A program made the position numbers and the translations under genes. 64,000 bases of DNA from Olsenella_L kribbiana. Its GTDB lineage: Bacteria; Actinomycetota; Coriobacteriia; Coriobacteriales; Atopobiaceae. The stretch spans positions 62,001-126,000 of the forward strand of contig NZ_JAZGJP010000002.1 of the NCBI RefSeq assembly GCF_036408795.1, in the 5' to 3' direction. The stretch's first letter is position 1. Each line of letters opens with the position of its first letter. The notes beneath the pieces were generated by a model, which saw nothing but the letters and a program-made list of their open reading frames with translations, did no database searches and was not told where the DNA came from. Below, piece by piece: positions 37,703 to 47,872 of this stretch.

Positions 37703-40402
37703 CTACTTCGCCTCCGCCCAGTTCGCACCATAGGAGACTTCGGCAATCAAGGGCACGCGGAGCTCTGCCACGCCTTCCATCGTTTCCTTCACGAGCTGGG
37801 AGAGCGCCTCGATCTCGTCTTTCGGCACCTCGAAGTCCAGTTCGTCGTGGATCTGGAGGACAAGCTTCGATTTCAGGCCCTCTGCTGCAAGCTTCTTCGG
37901 CACTTCCACCATTGCCATCTTGATGATGTCAGCAGCGGTGCCCTGCATCGGGTGGTTCATGGCCGTACGTTCGGCAAACGAGCGACGCTGGAAGTTCGAG
38001 CTCTTGATATCGGGCGTATAGCGGCGCCTGCCATAGGCAGTCAGTGCATAGCCCTTCTCGCGTGCGAACTGGATGCACCAGTCGAGATAGGTGCGCACGC
38101 CCGGGTAGACCTCGAAGTAGCGGTCAATCATCTGCTGTGCTTCGGCACGGGAGATCTTGAGCGACGTCGAGAGGCCATAGGCCTGCTGGCCATAGACGAT
38201 GCCGAAGTTCACGGCCTTGGCACGGCTCCTCTGGGCAGGCGTGACCTCCTCGACCGGCACGTTGAAGACACGTGCTGCGGTCTGGCGGTGGAAATCGGCC
38301 CCGGAGCAGAAGGCATCGATCAGATGCTCATCGCAGGAAAGATGTGCCAGGAGCCTGAGCTCGATCTGCGAATAGTCGCAGGCCAGAAATACCGAGCCCT
38401 CAGGCACTGTGAAGGCACGGCGTACCCTGTGGCCAAGCTCAGAGCGGGTCGGGATATTCTGGAGGTTCGGGTCGGAGCTCGAGAGGCGTCCCGTAGCTGC
38501 GACGGTCTGGTTCAAGGTCGTATGGATGCGGCCATCCTTGCGGATGTCTTCCGGCAGGGCGTCGAGATAGGTCGAGCGGATCTTGTTGCGCTCGCGGTAG
38601 TCGAGCACCTCGCGCACGATCTCGCTCGTCTCGGCAAGGTCGGAAAGCACCTTCGCATTCGTGGAATAGAAGCCCTTGCGCGTCTTCTTGAGGCCGACTG
38701 TGGGCAAGCCCAGCACATCGAAGAGCACATGGGAGAGCTGCTGCGGCGAGTCGATATTGAAGTCCTCGCCTGCCTCCTCGTGGATCTTCTCTGCCATAGC
38801 ATCGATCTCGGAACCAAGCTCCTGGCTCTGGCGGGCAAGCTCTCCTGCGTCTGCATGGAGTCCTGTCCTCTCCATCTGGAGGAGCACCGGCAGAAGCGGC
38901 ATCTCCACCTCGCAGAAGAGCTCGTCGCACTCATCCTCCTTGAGATGCTTTTCGAGCTCGGGCACGAGGAGCTGGGACCCATAGGCTTCGAGTGCGGCCG
39001 CCGGCGCCTTGTCAGTCGGCTCAGGCAGAGGAGCCGAGAGCACACGGGAGCAGATGTCAGGTACGAGATAGGAGACGCCTTCCGAGCGCAGCAGGTAGTC
39101 TGCAACGCCGACATCGAAGATGCGGGAAGGGTCTATCTCTTTAGCTTCCACTTCGGCAGCATCTGCCGAGTCATAGGGGCACACGAAATGGAGAAGCGCC
39201 TTCACATCTCCTGCGGCAAGCTTCCCCTCATGTACAAGGCGGCAGAGCGCCTCTTCGCACGCATCTCCCTCGAAGCGCATGAGGACCGCATCGGTTGCTG
39301 CCCAGAGCACGCGCTTCGGGGCATCCGAGAATAGGTCGAGCGACATCTGCTTCTTGTCCTCGAGAGGCTCAAGCGCACATCCTACCCACGAACCATCCTT
39401 GATTGCCTTGTCGAGTGCTGCCTCTGCCTTCTTGCCCGTGACGACAGCTGGAAGCTCCAGCGCGGCAGGCTCTGCCGGCGCCTCGGCACCCTTCCCCTCG
39501 AGCTCGATGAGCCTTGATGTCATGCCCGTGAATCCGAGGTCGCCGAAGGCCTTTGCGACCTTGGCCGGGTCGAACGTCGGGAACTTTGCATCGGCGAGGT
39601 CGATATCGATCGGTGCATCGCGCCTGATCGTCGCGACCTTGCGGGAAAGGAGCGCATCATCGATGTGTGCCCTCAGGTTCTCCCCCATCTTGCCTTTGAC
39701 CTCGTCGGCGTGTGCCACGACGTTGTCGAGGGTGCCGTACTGGACGATCAAGGCTGCTGCCTTCTTGGGGCCGATGCCGGGAACGCCCGGGATGTTATCG
39801 GACGTATCACCCTTGAGTCCATAGAAGTCAGGCACGAGATCGGGGGTGATGCCGTGATAGAGGTCATCCACCGATTCCGGCGTCATGATCTGCACGTCGG
39901 AGACGCCCTTCTTCGTCGATACGATCTTCACATGGTCCGTTGCAAGCTGGTACATGTCGCGGTCGCCCGTAAAGAGGAGCATATCGTAGCCCTCATCCTC
40001 GCCCTTCTTGGCAAGGGTGCCCAAGATATCGTCACCCTCCCAGCCTTCGCATTCGCAGACCGGCACATCGAGGGCGCCCAGAAGCTCCTTCACCATCGGG
40101 AACTGCTCGTGGAGCGCTTCGTCCATGGGAGGGCGCTGCGCCTTGTACTGCGGCAGCATATCAATCCTCACCTGCGGCTTGCCCTTGTCGAAGGCACAGA
40201 TGACGCCGTCAGGCTTGAACGTCTCGACCATCTTGATGAACATGTTGAAGAAGCCGAAGAGGGCATTCGTGGCACGTCCGTCCGGTGCGCTCATCGGCTG
40301 CATGATTGCGTGATAGGCGCGGTGCATGAGGGAATTGCCGTCGATTACGGCAATGCGGCGGCGCTTCTCTTCCGCTTCCTGGGTAGCTGCTTCTTCAGCC
40401 AT
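37703..40402 (-). CDS. polA: DNA polymerase I
   Basis: The 899-residue protein has an N-terminal 5'-3' exonuclease domain (IAVIDGNSLMHRAYHA, FTGDRDMYQL, DNIPGVPGIGPKKAA). A middle 3'-5' exonuclease-like domain follows, and then a family A polymerase domain (ACDYSQIELRLLAHL, AKAVNFGIVYGQQAYGLS, QIHDELDFEVP). The proofreading site is degenerate: the DTE motif reads ALE (VGCALEP), so the enzyme probably lacks 3'-5' exonuclease activity, as in many Gram-positive PolA proteins. AGGAGG precedes the ATG. Confidence 0.97.
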   Translation of the reverse strand: MAEEAATQEAEEKRRRIAVIDGNSLMHRAYHAIMQPMSAPDGRATNALFGFFNMFIKMVETFKPDGVICAFDKGKPQVRIDMLPQYKAQRPPMDEALHEQFPMVKELLGALDVPVCECEGWEGDDILGTLAKKGEDEGYDMLLFTGDRDMYQLATDHVKIVSTKKGVSDVQIMTPESVDDLYHGITPDLVPDFYGLKGDTSDNIPGVPGIGPKKAAALIVQYGTLDNVVAHADEVKGKMGENLRAHIDDALLSRKVATIRRDAPIDIDLADAKFPTFDPAKVAKAFGDLGFTGMTSRLIELEGKGAEAPAEPAALELPAVVTGKKAEAALDKAIKDGSWVGCALEPLEDKKQMSLDLFSDAPKRVLWAATDAVLMRFEGDACEEALCRLVHEGKLAAGDVKALLHFVCPYDSADAAEVEAKEIDPSRIFDVGVADYLLRSEGVSYLVPDICSRVLSAPLPEPTDKAPAAALEAYGSQLLVPELEKHLKEDECDELFCEVEMPLLPVLLQMERTGLHADAGELARQSQELGSEIDAMAEKIHEEAGEDFNIDSPQQLSHVLFDVLGLPTVGLKKTRKGFYSTNAKVLSDLAETSEIVREVLDYRERNKIRSTYLDALPEDIRKDGRIHTTLNQTVAATGRLSSSDPNLQNIPTRSELGHRVRRAFTVPEGSVFLACDYSQIELRLLAHLSCDEHLIDAFCSGADFHRQTAARVFNVPVEEVTPAQRSRAKAVNFGIVYGQQAYGLSTSLKISRAEAQQMIDRYFEVYPGVRTYLDWCIQFAREKGYALTAYGRRRYTPDIKSSNFQRRSFAERTAMNHPMQGTAADIIKMAMVEVPKKLAAEGLKSKLVLQIHDELDFEVPKDEIEALSQLVKETMEGVAELRVPLIAEVSYGANWAEAK

Positions 40403-40491
40403 GGCTGACCTCCTGCTCGCTTGTTTTCCCCACCATTGTACCGGGAGAGGCGAGCACAGCCCTGTGCGAGAAGAGGTCTACATAGAGCAGC

Positions 40492-40518
40492 GCCCCCGGC
40501 TGCTGAGCAGCCGGGGGC
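40492..40518 (-). terminator. Hairpin after glnN
   Basis: A 13-nt GC-rich inverted repeat (GCCCCCGGCTGCT / AGCAGCCGGGGGC) lies 34 nt after the glnN stop. It lacks a clear T-run, so intrinsic termination is only probable. Confidence 0.6.
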
Positions 40519-40552
40519 ACCGCTATAAGCATTTGGGGGAAGAAATGCTTCC

Positions 40553-42643
<2,091 letters not shown>

Positions 42644-43068
42644 GTACGCCTCTCTCCCTTGAGCAAGTGGTACGTATCTGGTAGGCGGATGCAGCCAGTG
42701 GCCGCATCTGATGATTCAAAGACTACCGCCACATTGTTTCATCAATTGTTTTCTCATGTTTCCCACAGATAAAAGATTGCAGACCAGCACAAGACCGACA
42801 CGTATCCACGATCCAAACAGAAAAGAGGCCCCGGTCCGATGGGCCAGGACCTCTGAGAGTTCGCTCATAAGGTTGCCGGATGGGTGGATGCGACAAGGAC
42901 TCCGGGCAATGATCCAGCTGTCGGACATTCATACCTGTATGTATATGATGGCTGGAATGGCTTATGTCGATTATAACTATCCAGGGTTTACATCTACCTT
43001 TGGGACTTTTTTCAGTGGTTAGAAACTAGGCTGCAGCAGTTTACTATTGGCATTATGGAAGGGCACTG
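42644..43068. other. Gene-free region between glnN and the small membrane protein
   Basis: This 425-bp region holds the glnN leader and the divergent promoter of the 43069 gene. No convincing coding sequence is seen. The part from 42930 to 43030 is AT-rich and likely contains both promoters (for example TATTGGCATTATGG before the plus-strand gene). A terminator-like hairpin facing glnN is described separately. Confidence 0.5.
42815..42853 (-). terminator. Intrinsic terminator in the glnN leader (possible attenuator)
   Basis: On the minus strand GAGGTCCTGGCCC and GGACCGGGGCCTC pair around ATC, with two G-U pairs and one mismatch. They are followed by TTTTCTGTTT. It lies about 170 nt before the glnN start codon and would end transcripts that begin farther upstream. 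It could be an attenuator for glnN or the end of a small RNA encoded at about 42860-43030. Confidence 0.65.
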
Positions 43069-43602
43069 ATGCGAAAACAGATTGGTCTCATGCTTGCTGT
43101 CCCCTCGCTCATCCTGCTGTTACTCACATTATTGCTTGTACATCTCGCTGCTAGCGATCAAGGGGAAAAGCATAATCGAAGCGATGCCCTTCCTCCTATG
43201 CAGCTTGCCGGCACAGTCAGAAGGGTCACTCCCGGCATTCTGAATGAAGATGATACGTATCTCTATGTCGAGGTTACGAGCTGCAACTGGGATTCCCTTC
43301 CCCAGCCAGGTGAGACAGCCTGCCTTGTGTATACACCTGAGCGTCTCGAAGGCCCTGCTCCTGCTGCAGGAGACGCGATAACTGCTCTCGTAGACAAGGA
43401 CATGGTCCATGCCACGATCGAGGGGGCGAACCAGAATGTCGTTATCGTCTATTCGATCAGGACCATAGCCTACGCAGAAGAGCAGCAGCAAGCTGAACAG
43501 GAACGTCGACAGGACTACGAGAAAAACCGAAAGACCTATGAGGAACTAGATCGCAGGCTCAAAGAGCAAGTCCAGGCCATGCAGTCTCCGCAGCTTGGCT
43601 GA
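43069..43602 (+). CDS. Small membrane-anchored protein of unknown function
   Basis: The 177-residue protein has one N-terminal hydrophobic segment (about 5-27). An extracytoplasmic-looking region of ~90 residues follows (LAGTVRRVTPGILNEDDTYLYVEVTSC...), and then a charged Gln/Glu/Arg-rich stretch from about 139 that should form a coiled coil (EEQQQAEQERRQDYEKNRKTYEELDRRLKEQVQAM). I do not recognise the family. GGAAGGG precedes the ATG. Codon use is less GC-biased than in neighbouring genes and it borders the mobile-element region, so it may be a recent arrival. Confidence 0.7.
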   Translation: MRKQIGLMLAVPSLILLLLTLLLVHLAASDQGEKHNRSDALPPMQLAGTVRRVTPGILNEDDTYLYVEVTSCNWDSLPQPGETACLVYTPERLEGPAPAAGDAITALVDKDMVHATIEGANQNVVIVYSIRTIAYAEEQQQAEQERRQDYEKNRKTYEELDRRLKEQVQAMQSPQLG

Positions 43603-43762
43603 CATTCTTTTCCATATCTCCCGCGCTTGTCCACAAGGAGGAAACCTGTTAGGGAAACGCTGAATAAATAGCGTCGCACTCGCGGGCTCCCGGCCGCACG
43701 GGATACCTCCAAGTGGGATAATAGGCATGTCTACCAGCGCAGATATCCTTCCGGAGGCATTC

Positions 43763-44118
43763 TGAGGTGGACCCCAATCTCCGCACACTGCTAGGCAGTG
43801 AACCTTCCTGCATGCTCCATGGGGGTCAGCCATCCCAGGCGCTCCTGCCCCCTGCGATCGCTGCAGCAGCCGGCGTGCCTGCCGGCAGGCGCCATGGCCC
43901 CCTCGGAGGGAGATGCGCCGTGTCTCCCATCTGCTCCTCCATCCGTCCCCAGAAGCTCCCGATGCATGCACTGTCCCGGCAGCATGCCCGCCTGGACATG
44001 GACTGCCGGATCCCGGGCTCCCGGGGCCTGTCCCGGCAGGCCCGTGCGGCATGGTGGACGCCCCGGTCCGAGCATGCCCAGATGTCGTCGGGAAGGCCGG
44101 GCCCCTGAGCTGGTCATA
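43763..44118 (-). pseudogene. IS3-family transposase (OrfB) remnant with right end
   Basis: The minus strand encodes broken pieces of an IS3-type OrfB C-terminus in different frames. One reads SACIGSFWGRMEEQM (compare DNAxxESFFGRMKEEM). Another reads RRGQERLGWLTPMEHAGRFTA and ends at the stop at 43791. About 28 nt later TGAGGTGGACCCC (read from 43763 on the plus strand) is a typical IS3-family terminal repeat. The rest of the element is absent, cut off where the IS21 element begins. The identification is from motif memory and at least one frameshift is required. Confidence 0.55.
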
Positions 44119-44138
44119 TGTTTTGTTTTCTTTCAATA

Positions 44139-44171
44139 AGAAGTGAACGGTAATATCACCAGGAATTGAAC
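44139..44171 (+). repeat. IS21 left terminal inverted repeat
   Basis: This 33-bp sequence begins AGAAGTGAACGG and ends AGGAATTGAAC. It is the exact reverse complement of 47324-47356. It contains GTGAACGG. Confidence 0.92.
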
Positions 44172-44315
44172 ATCCCGATGATCTGTTTCTGCACATCCCG
44201 TTCACGGGACATGGCATCTCTCCGCACATGAGCCAGAGGTCACGGCCATGCCCCACAATTCCTTTCTGGCGGGCAAGACAGCGACGAACGTCCCGCCAGA
44301 AGGAGGAAAGGAAAG

Positions 44316-45257
44316 ATGACCGTGTCCCCTGACGTACAACAATGTATCAGACGGATGGATGCCGACGGAGCCGGGCCGACCGAGATAGCGGAGGCCCTCG
44401 GCGTGTGCCGCAACAGCGTGTACAAGTATTCGAGGATGGAGGACCTCTCCCCGCAGCCGCCTGTGGCGGAAAGGAGGAAGAGGCCTGCAATCGACAGGTA
44501 CGCCGATTTTATCGTCGGCATACTCGTGGACGACCGCTCCGTCCCCAGGAAGCAGCGCCACAGCGCGCAGAAGATCTTCGACAGGCTCGTCGCCGAGCAG
44601 GGCTACGCAGGATCCTATCCGACGGTGTGCCGCTTCGTGAGGGAATGGAAGCTCGCGCAGGAGCAGTCCCCACGCGACGGCTTCCTCGAGCTCGACTGGG
44701 CGCCGGGCACCATGCAGGCCGACTATGGCACCTTCACCGCCACCGTCGCAGGTGAGAGGCTCGAGCTGAAGCTCCTCGTCGCGACGTTCCCGCATTCGAA
44801 CGTCCGCTTCTGCATCGCGATGATGTGCGAGAAGGCAGAGTGCTTCTGCGAGGGGCTCGTCGAGATATTCGAGATGGCAGGGCGCGTGCCGCGCCTCGTC
44901 GTGCTCGACAATGCCACCGAGGCGGGGCGGATGCTCTTCGGCAGGGTGACGGAGTCCAAGCTCTTCTCCCAGCTCAGGGCCCATTACCGCTTCGAGGCCA
45001 GGTTCTGCAACCCCGATTCCGGAAACGAGAAGGGATCGGTGGAGAATGCCGTGGGGTTCCTGCGCCGCAACCTCCTCGTCCCCGTGCCCTCCGTGCCGAG
45101 CCTCGATGCGCTGAACTCGATGCTGCTCTCCGGCTGCAGGAGGATCAACGCCACGGCGAAGAGCAGGCTGCACGGACCTGCGCCCAAGGCCTTCGCCGAG
45201 GACCTCGCGGCGATGATGGCCCTTCCGGGCGTGCGCTTCGACTCCGTGAGATGGGTG
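44316..45257 (+). CDS. istA: IS21 transposase IstA, 5' part (runs into assembly gap)
   Basis: The 314 residues seen before the gap contain an N-terminal helix-turn-helix (GAGPTEIAEALGVCRNSVYKYSR, about 18-40). The full DDE catalytic core of an integrase-type transposase is present: Asp136 in MQADYG, Asp198 in VVLDNAT and Glu243 in EKGSVEN. IstA cuts and joins the element ends with the help of IstB. GGAGGAAAGG precedes the ATG. The sequence stops at the N run at 45258. Bases 44625-45257 recur after the gap, so the true gene probably joins 44316-44624 directly to the copy at 45339-46502. Confidence 0.9.
44625..45257 (+). repeat. First copy of a 633-bp direct repeat flanking the assembly gap
   Basis: This block matches 45339-45971 at a constant offset of 714 with only a few base differences, for example CTTCGTG/CTTTGTG near the start, ACC/ATC at the codon for residue 141 and GGT/GGC nearby. 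It is the part of istA that was placed on both contig ends. Confidence 0.93.
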
Positions 45258-45267
45258 NNNNNNNNNN
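45258..45267. other. Assembly gap (10 N)
   Basis: Ten N separate two contigs joined inside istA. The 71 bases after it (45268-45338) do not match istA. They read HTAKHSLTFERVLVRGALPK on the minus strand, without a recognised family, and may come from sequence next to a different copy of the element. Confidence 0.97.
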
Positions 45268-45338
45268 CAGCTCGAGCTCCTTCGGCAGCGCACCCCTGAC
45301 GAGGACGCGCTCGAAGGTAAGGGAGTGTTTCGCCGTGT

Positions 45339-46502
45339 GTGTGCCGCTTTGTGAGGGAATGGAAGCTCGCGCAGGAGCAGTCCCCACGCGACGGCTTCCT
45401 CGAGCTCGACTGGGCGCCGGGCACCATGCAGGCCGACTATGGCACCTTCATCGCCACCGTCGCAGGCGAGAGGCTCGAGCTGAAGCTCCTCGTCGCGACG
45501 TTCCCGCATTCGAACGTCCGCTTCTGCATCGCGATGATGTGCGAGAAGGCAGAGTGCTTCTGCGAGGGGCTCGTCGAGATATTCGAGATGGCAGGGCGCG
45601 TGCCGCGCCTCGTCGTGCTCGACAATGCCACCGAGGCGGGGCGGATGCTCTTCGGCAGGGTGACGGAGTCCAAGCTCTTCTCCCAGCTCAGGGCCCATTA
45701 CCGCTTCGAGGCCAGGTTCTGCAACCCCGATTCCGGAAACGAGAAGGGATCGGTGGAGAATGCCGTGGGGTTCCTGCGCCGCAACCTCCTCGTCCCCGTG
45801 CCCTCCGTGCCGAGCCTCGATGCGCTGAACTCGATGCTGCTCTCCGGCTGCAGGAGGATCAACGCCACGGCGAAGAGCAGGCTGCACGGACCTGCGCCCA
45901 AGGCCTTCGCCGAGGACCTCGCGGCGATGATGGCCCTTCCGGGCGTGCGCTTCGACTCCGTGAGATGGGTGCATGTCCGCTCGGACAAGAGGGGCTACAT
46001 ACAGCTGGACGGCGTCTCCTACTGCGCAGGCCCTGCCTGGCACAGCCGCGACCTCCTTGCGGGCGCCAGAGCGCGCACGGTCGAGATCATGGACATGCAC
46101 GGAAGGCATGTGGCATCCCTTCCGAGGTCGTGGAAGCAGGGAGAGCTCGTGAGGAATCCTGCATCGCTCGTGCCTGCGCTGGTGGCGAGGCCGAGGGCGT
46201 TCGGCGAGTCGGTCATACGCAGGGACATGCCGGAAGCGCTCCTCTCCCATATGGACCGGCTGGAGAAGGATGACCTCAGGCGTGCGCTCAGGGCCATAGG
46301 GAGGGCATCGGACGCATCCGGCTTCGATGCCGCATGCCAGGCCGCGGAGCGCCTCTTCGCAGAGGGCAGGGTCCCGGACGATGCCTCGTGCGACGTGCTT
46401 GCGAGGAGGATCGCCTCGGGCGGCGCGGAAGGCGCGGGGGTCGACCTTGCCGCATACGACCGCCTTGCAGGGAAGGGAGGCTCCCATGGGGAGCAGCGCT
46501 GA
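45339..46502 (+). CDS. istA: IS21 transposase IstA, 3' part
   Basis: From the second copy of the duplicated block the frame continues through the DDE residues (repeated) into the C-terminal part of IstA. That part begins HVRSDKRGYIQLDGVSYCAGPAW and contains RDLLAGARARTVEIMD, the beta-rich Mu-transposase-like C-terminal domain. It ends at 46502, 17 nt into istB. Joined to the 5' part and counted once, IstA would have about 490 residues, normal for the family. The frame itself shows no lesion. Confidence 0.85.
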   Translation: MCRFVREWKLAQEQSPRDGFLELDWAPGTMQADYGTFIATVAGERLELKLLVATFPHSNVRFCIAMMCEKAECFCEGLVEIFEMAGRVPRLVVLDNATEAGRMLFGRVTESKLFSQLRAHYRFEARFCNPDSGNEKGSVENAVGFLRRNLLVPVPSVPSLDALNSMLLSGCRRINATAKSRLHGPAPKAFAEDLAAMMALPGVRFDSVRWVHVRSDKRGYIQLDGVSYCAGPAWHSRDLLAGARARTVEIMDMHGRHVASLPRSWKQGELVRNPASLVPALVARPRAFGESVIRRDMPEALLSHMDRLEKDDLRRALRAIGRASDASGFDAACQAAERLFAEGRVPDDASCDVLARRIASGGAEGAGVDLAAYDRLAGKGGSHGEQR

Positions 46503-47256
46503 GGCCCTTGCCGAGCGCGTCGCCGCTGCCGGCGCGAGATGCTCGCTCACGAAGTCGCTCCTCGCCGACTGGGGCGTGCGCGGCACGCCGAGGCAGGTGG
46601 AATACCTTGCCGAATACCTCGAGGCAGAATGCGCGAGCAGGGATGCCTCGAGGAAGGCATCCCTGCTCAGGAGGTGCGCGCTTCCGCAGGCGAAGACGTT
46701 CGACGGCTACGACTGGACATCCGTCTCCTGGCCGGAAGGCTTCGGCCGGGCGGACCTGCTCTCGCTCTCGTTCCTCGGGAGGCGCGAGGACCTCGTGCTC
46801 ATGGGCGATGTCGGCACCGGCAAGACCCACATGCTCGAGGCGATCTGCACGCTCTGCTGCCAGCAGATGCGCCCTGCAAGGTTCTTCACCGCATCGTCGC
46901 TGGTCATGCGCCTGAGGCGCGCACGCGATGCGGGATCGCTCGACCGCGAGCTCGCCCAGCTCGCGAAGGCCGACATCCTGGGGATAGACGAGCTCGGCTT
47001 CCTCCCCCTCGACACCGACGGGGCGAGGCTGCTCTTCCAGGTCATATCCGAGAGCTACGAGCGGCAGTCCCTCGTGATCACCACGAACCTCGAGTTCGCG
47101 CGCTGGGGCGCCGTCTTCGGGGACGACCAGATGGCTGCTGCCGTGATAGACCGCATCTGCCATCACGGGAGGCTTCTGAAGTTCAGCGGCGAGTCCTGGC
47201 GCATGAGGCATGCCCTCATATCGGGAGAGGGCGCGCCTGAAGGGCAGCTGGCCTAG
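46486..47256 (+). CDS. istB: IS21 helper ATPase IstB
   Basis: The 256-residue AAA+ ATPase has Walker A GDVGTGKTH (107-115), Walker B ILGIDELGFLPLD (about 164-176) and VITTNLEFARWGAVFGDD (about 196-213), all characteristic of IstB/DnaC-like helpers. IstB assembles on target DNA and activates IstA. GGAAGGGAGG precedes the ATG, which overlaps the istA end. It lacks damage, so the element may be active. Confidence 0.94.
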   Translation: MGSSAEALAERVAAAGARCSLTKSLLADWGVRGTPRQVEYLAEYLEAECASRDASRKASLLRRCALPQAKTFDGYDWTSVSWPEGFGRADLLSLSFLGRREDLVLMGDVGTGKTHMLEAICTLCCQQMRPARFFTASSLVMRLRRARDAGSLDRELAQLAKADILGIDELGFLPLDTDGARLLFQVISESYERQSLVITTNLEFARWGAVFGDDQMAAAVIDRICHHGRLLKFSGESWRMRHALISGEGAPEGQLA

Positions 47257-47323
47257 CAGTCTCCATGCGGCGCATTCAGGCACAGGAATTGAACACCGGA
47301 TGTCCGGTTCCCGTGCCTGCAGC

Positions 47324-47356
47324 GTTCAATTCCTGGTGATATTACCGTTCACTTCT
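47324..47356 (-). repeat. IS21 right terminal inverted repeat
   Basis: This is the perfect reverse complement of 44139-44171. Just inside it (47283-47294) another AGGAATTGAAC copy in the opposite sense forms a hairpin with the terminal repeat. Confidence 0.92.
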
Positions 47357-47834
47357 GCTTGACAAAACACAACCCTACAGCTCGGAGAGAGGTCCTCAGG
47401 GGCCATCTCTGACTGTAATGGGCGGTCTCAAGCATCTCTTCCAGAGCTTCTATGGGAGCCTCGATAGCGAGGGCAGGATGGAGCTTAGAAACGGCCTCTG
47501 CTTCGCAGGGATTCTCCGGATGCACAAGCAGAGGATGCACAGGCACGCCAGTGCATCTTTGAGGAAGACTGCGACGGGAAGAGGGGACGAGTTCGCGCAA
47601 GCGGATCTCAGGCGCACGAGGGATGGGCCGGATTCGATGGCGGGGACCCTGTCTTATCGCAGGATTCGGCACGCACCCTTATGAAGTGCCTGAAGAGGCT
47701 CCAGGGACAGAGGGCTTTGCCCCATGCTCTGCCACGGCGGGAGGGCCGATAGGTGCCCCTCGCCGCTTTCTGCTGGATGGCGGCTTTGCGGGTCTCATAT
47801 ACTTGATGGCAGTATGCAGGAATTCCAGCCCCAT
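47357..47834. other. Gene-free region right of the IS21 element
   Basis: About 480 bp without a supported gene. A minus-strand frame to 47672 includes LEEMLETAHYSQRWPLRTSLRAVG and could be a gene fragment cut by the IS, but I do not recognise it. It does not continue the IS3 remnant found on the other side. Confidence 0.4.
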
Positions 47835-47854
47835 GCAGGGGCATATGCCCCTGC
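47835..47854. promoter_or_regulatory. Perfect 20-bp palindrome upstream of the acyl-CoA dehydrogenase gene
   Basis: GCAGGGGCAT-ATGCCCCTGC is fully symmetric and ends 18 nt before the start codon at 47873. It may be an operator or a leader hairpin close to the ribosome site. Confidence 0.55.
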
Positions 47855-47872
47855 GATGACAGGAGGTTCTAC

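Larger units (their letters stand above)
44139..47356. mobile_element. IS21-family insertion sequence (istA/istB), interrupted by an assembly gap
   Basis: Two perfect 33-bp inverted repeats (44139-44171 and 47324-47356) bound istA and istB, which overlap by 17 nt, the classic IS21 organisation. Outside the perfect repeats TGTTTTGT (44119-44126) and ACAAAACA (47362-47369) also mirror each other, so the true ends may be a few bases farther out. No target duplication is obvious. Internal copies of AGGAATTGAAC near both ends are the multiple end repeats typical of IS21. The element contains 10 N and a duplicated 633-bp block, so its assembled length is about 0.7 kb too long. Confidence 0.9.

Noticed and set aside
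42860..43030. glnN leader considered as a T-box or known glutamine riboswitch
   Set aside because: No T-box core sequence facing glnN and no glnA-RNA pattern was found; only the terminator is supported.
43603..44256. A minus-strand frame of 236 codons spanning the IS3 remnant and the IS21 left end
   Set aside because: It crosses the IS21 terminal repeat and matches IS3 OrfB only in pieces in different frames, so it is not an intact gene.
44202..46586. A 794-codon minus-strand frame across the IS21 element and the N gap
   Set aside because: It runs through the Ns and the duplicated block and is antisense to istA; it is not a gene.
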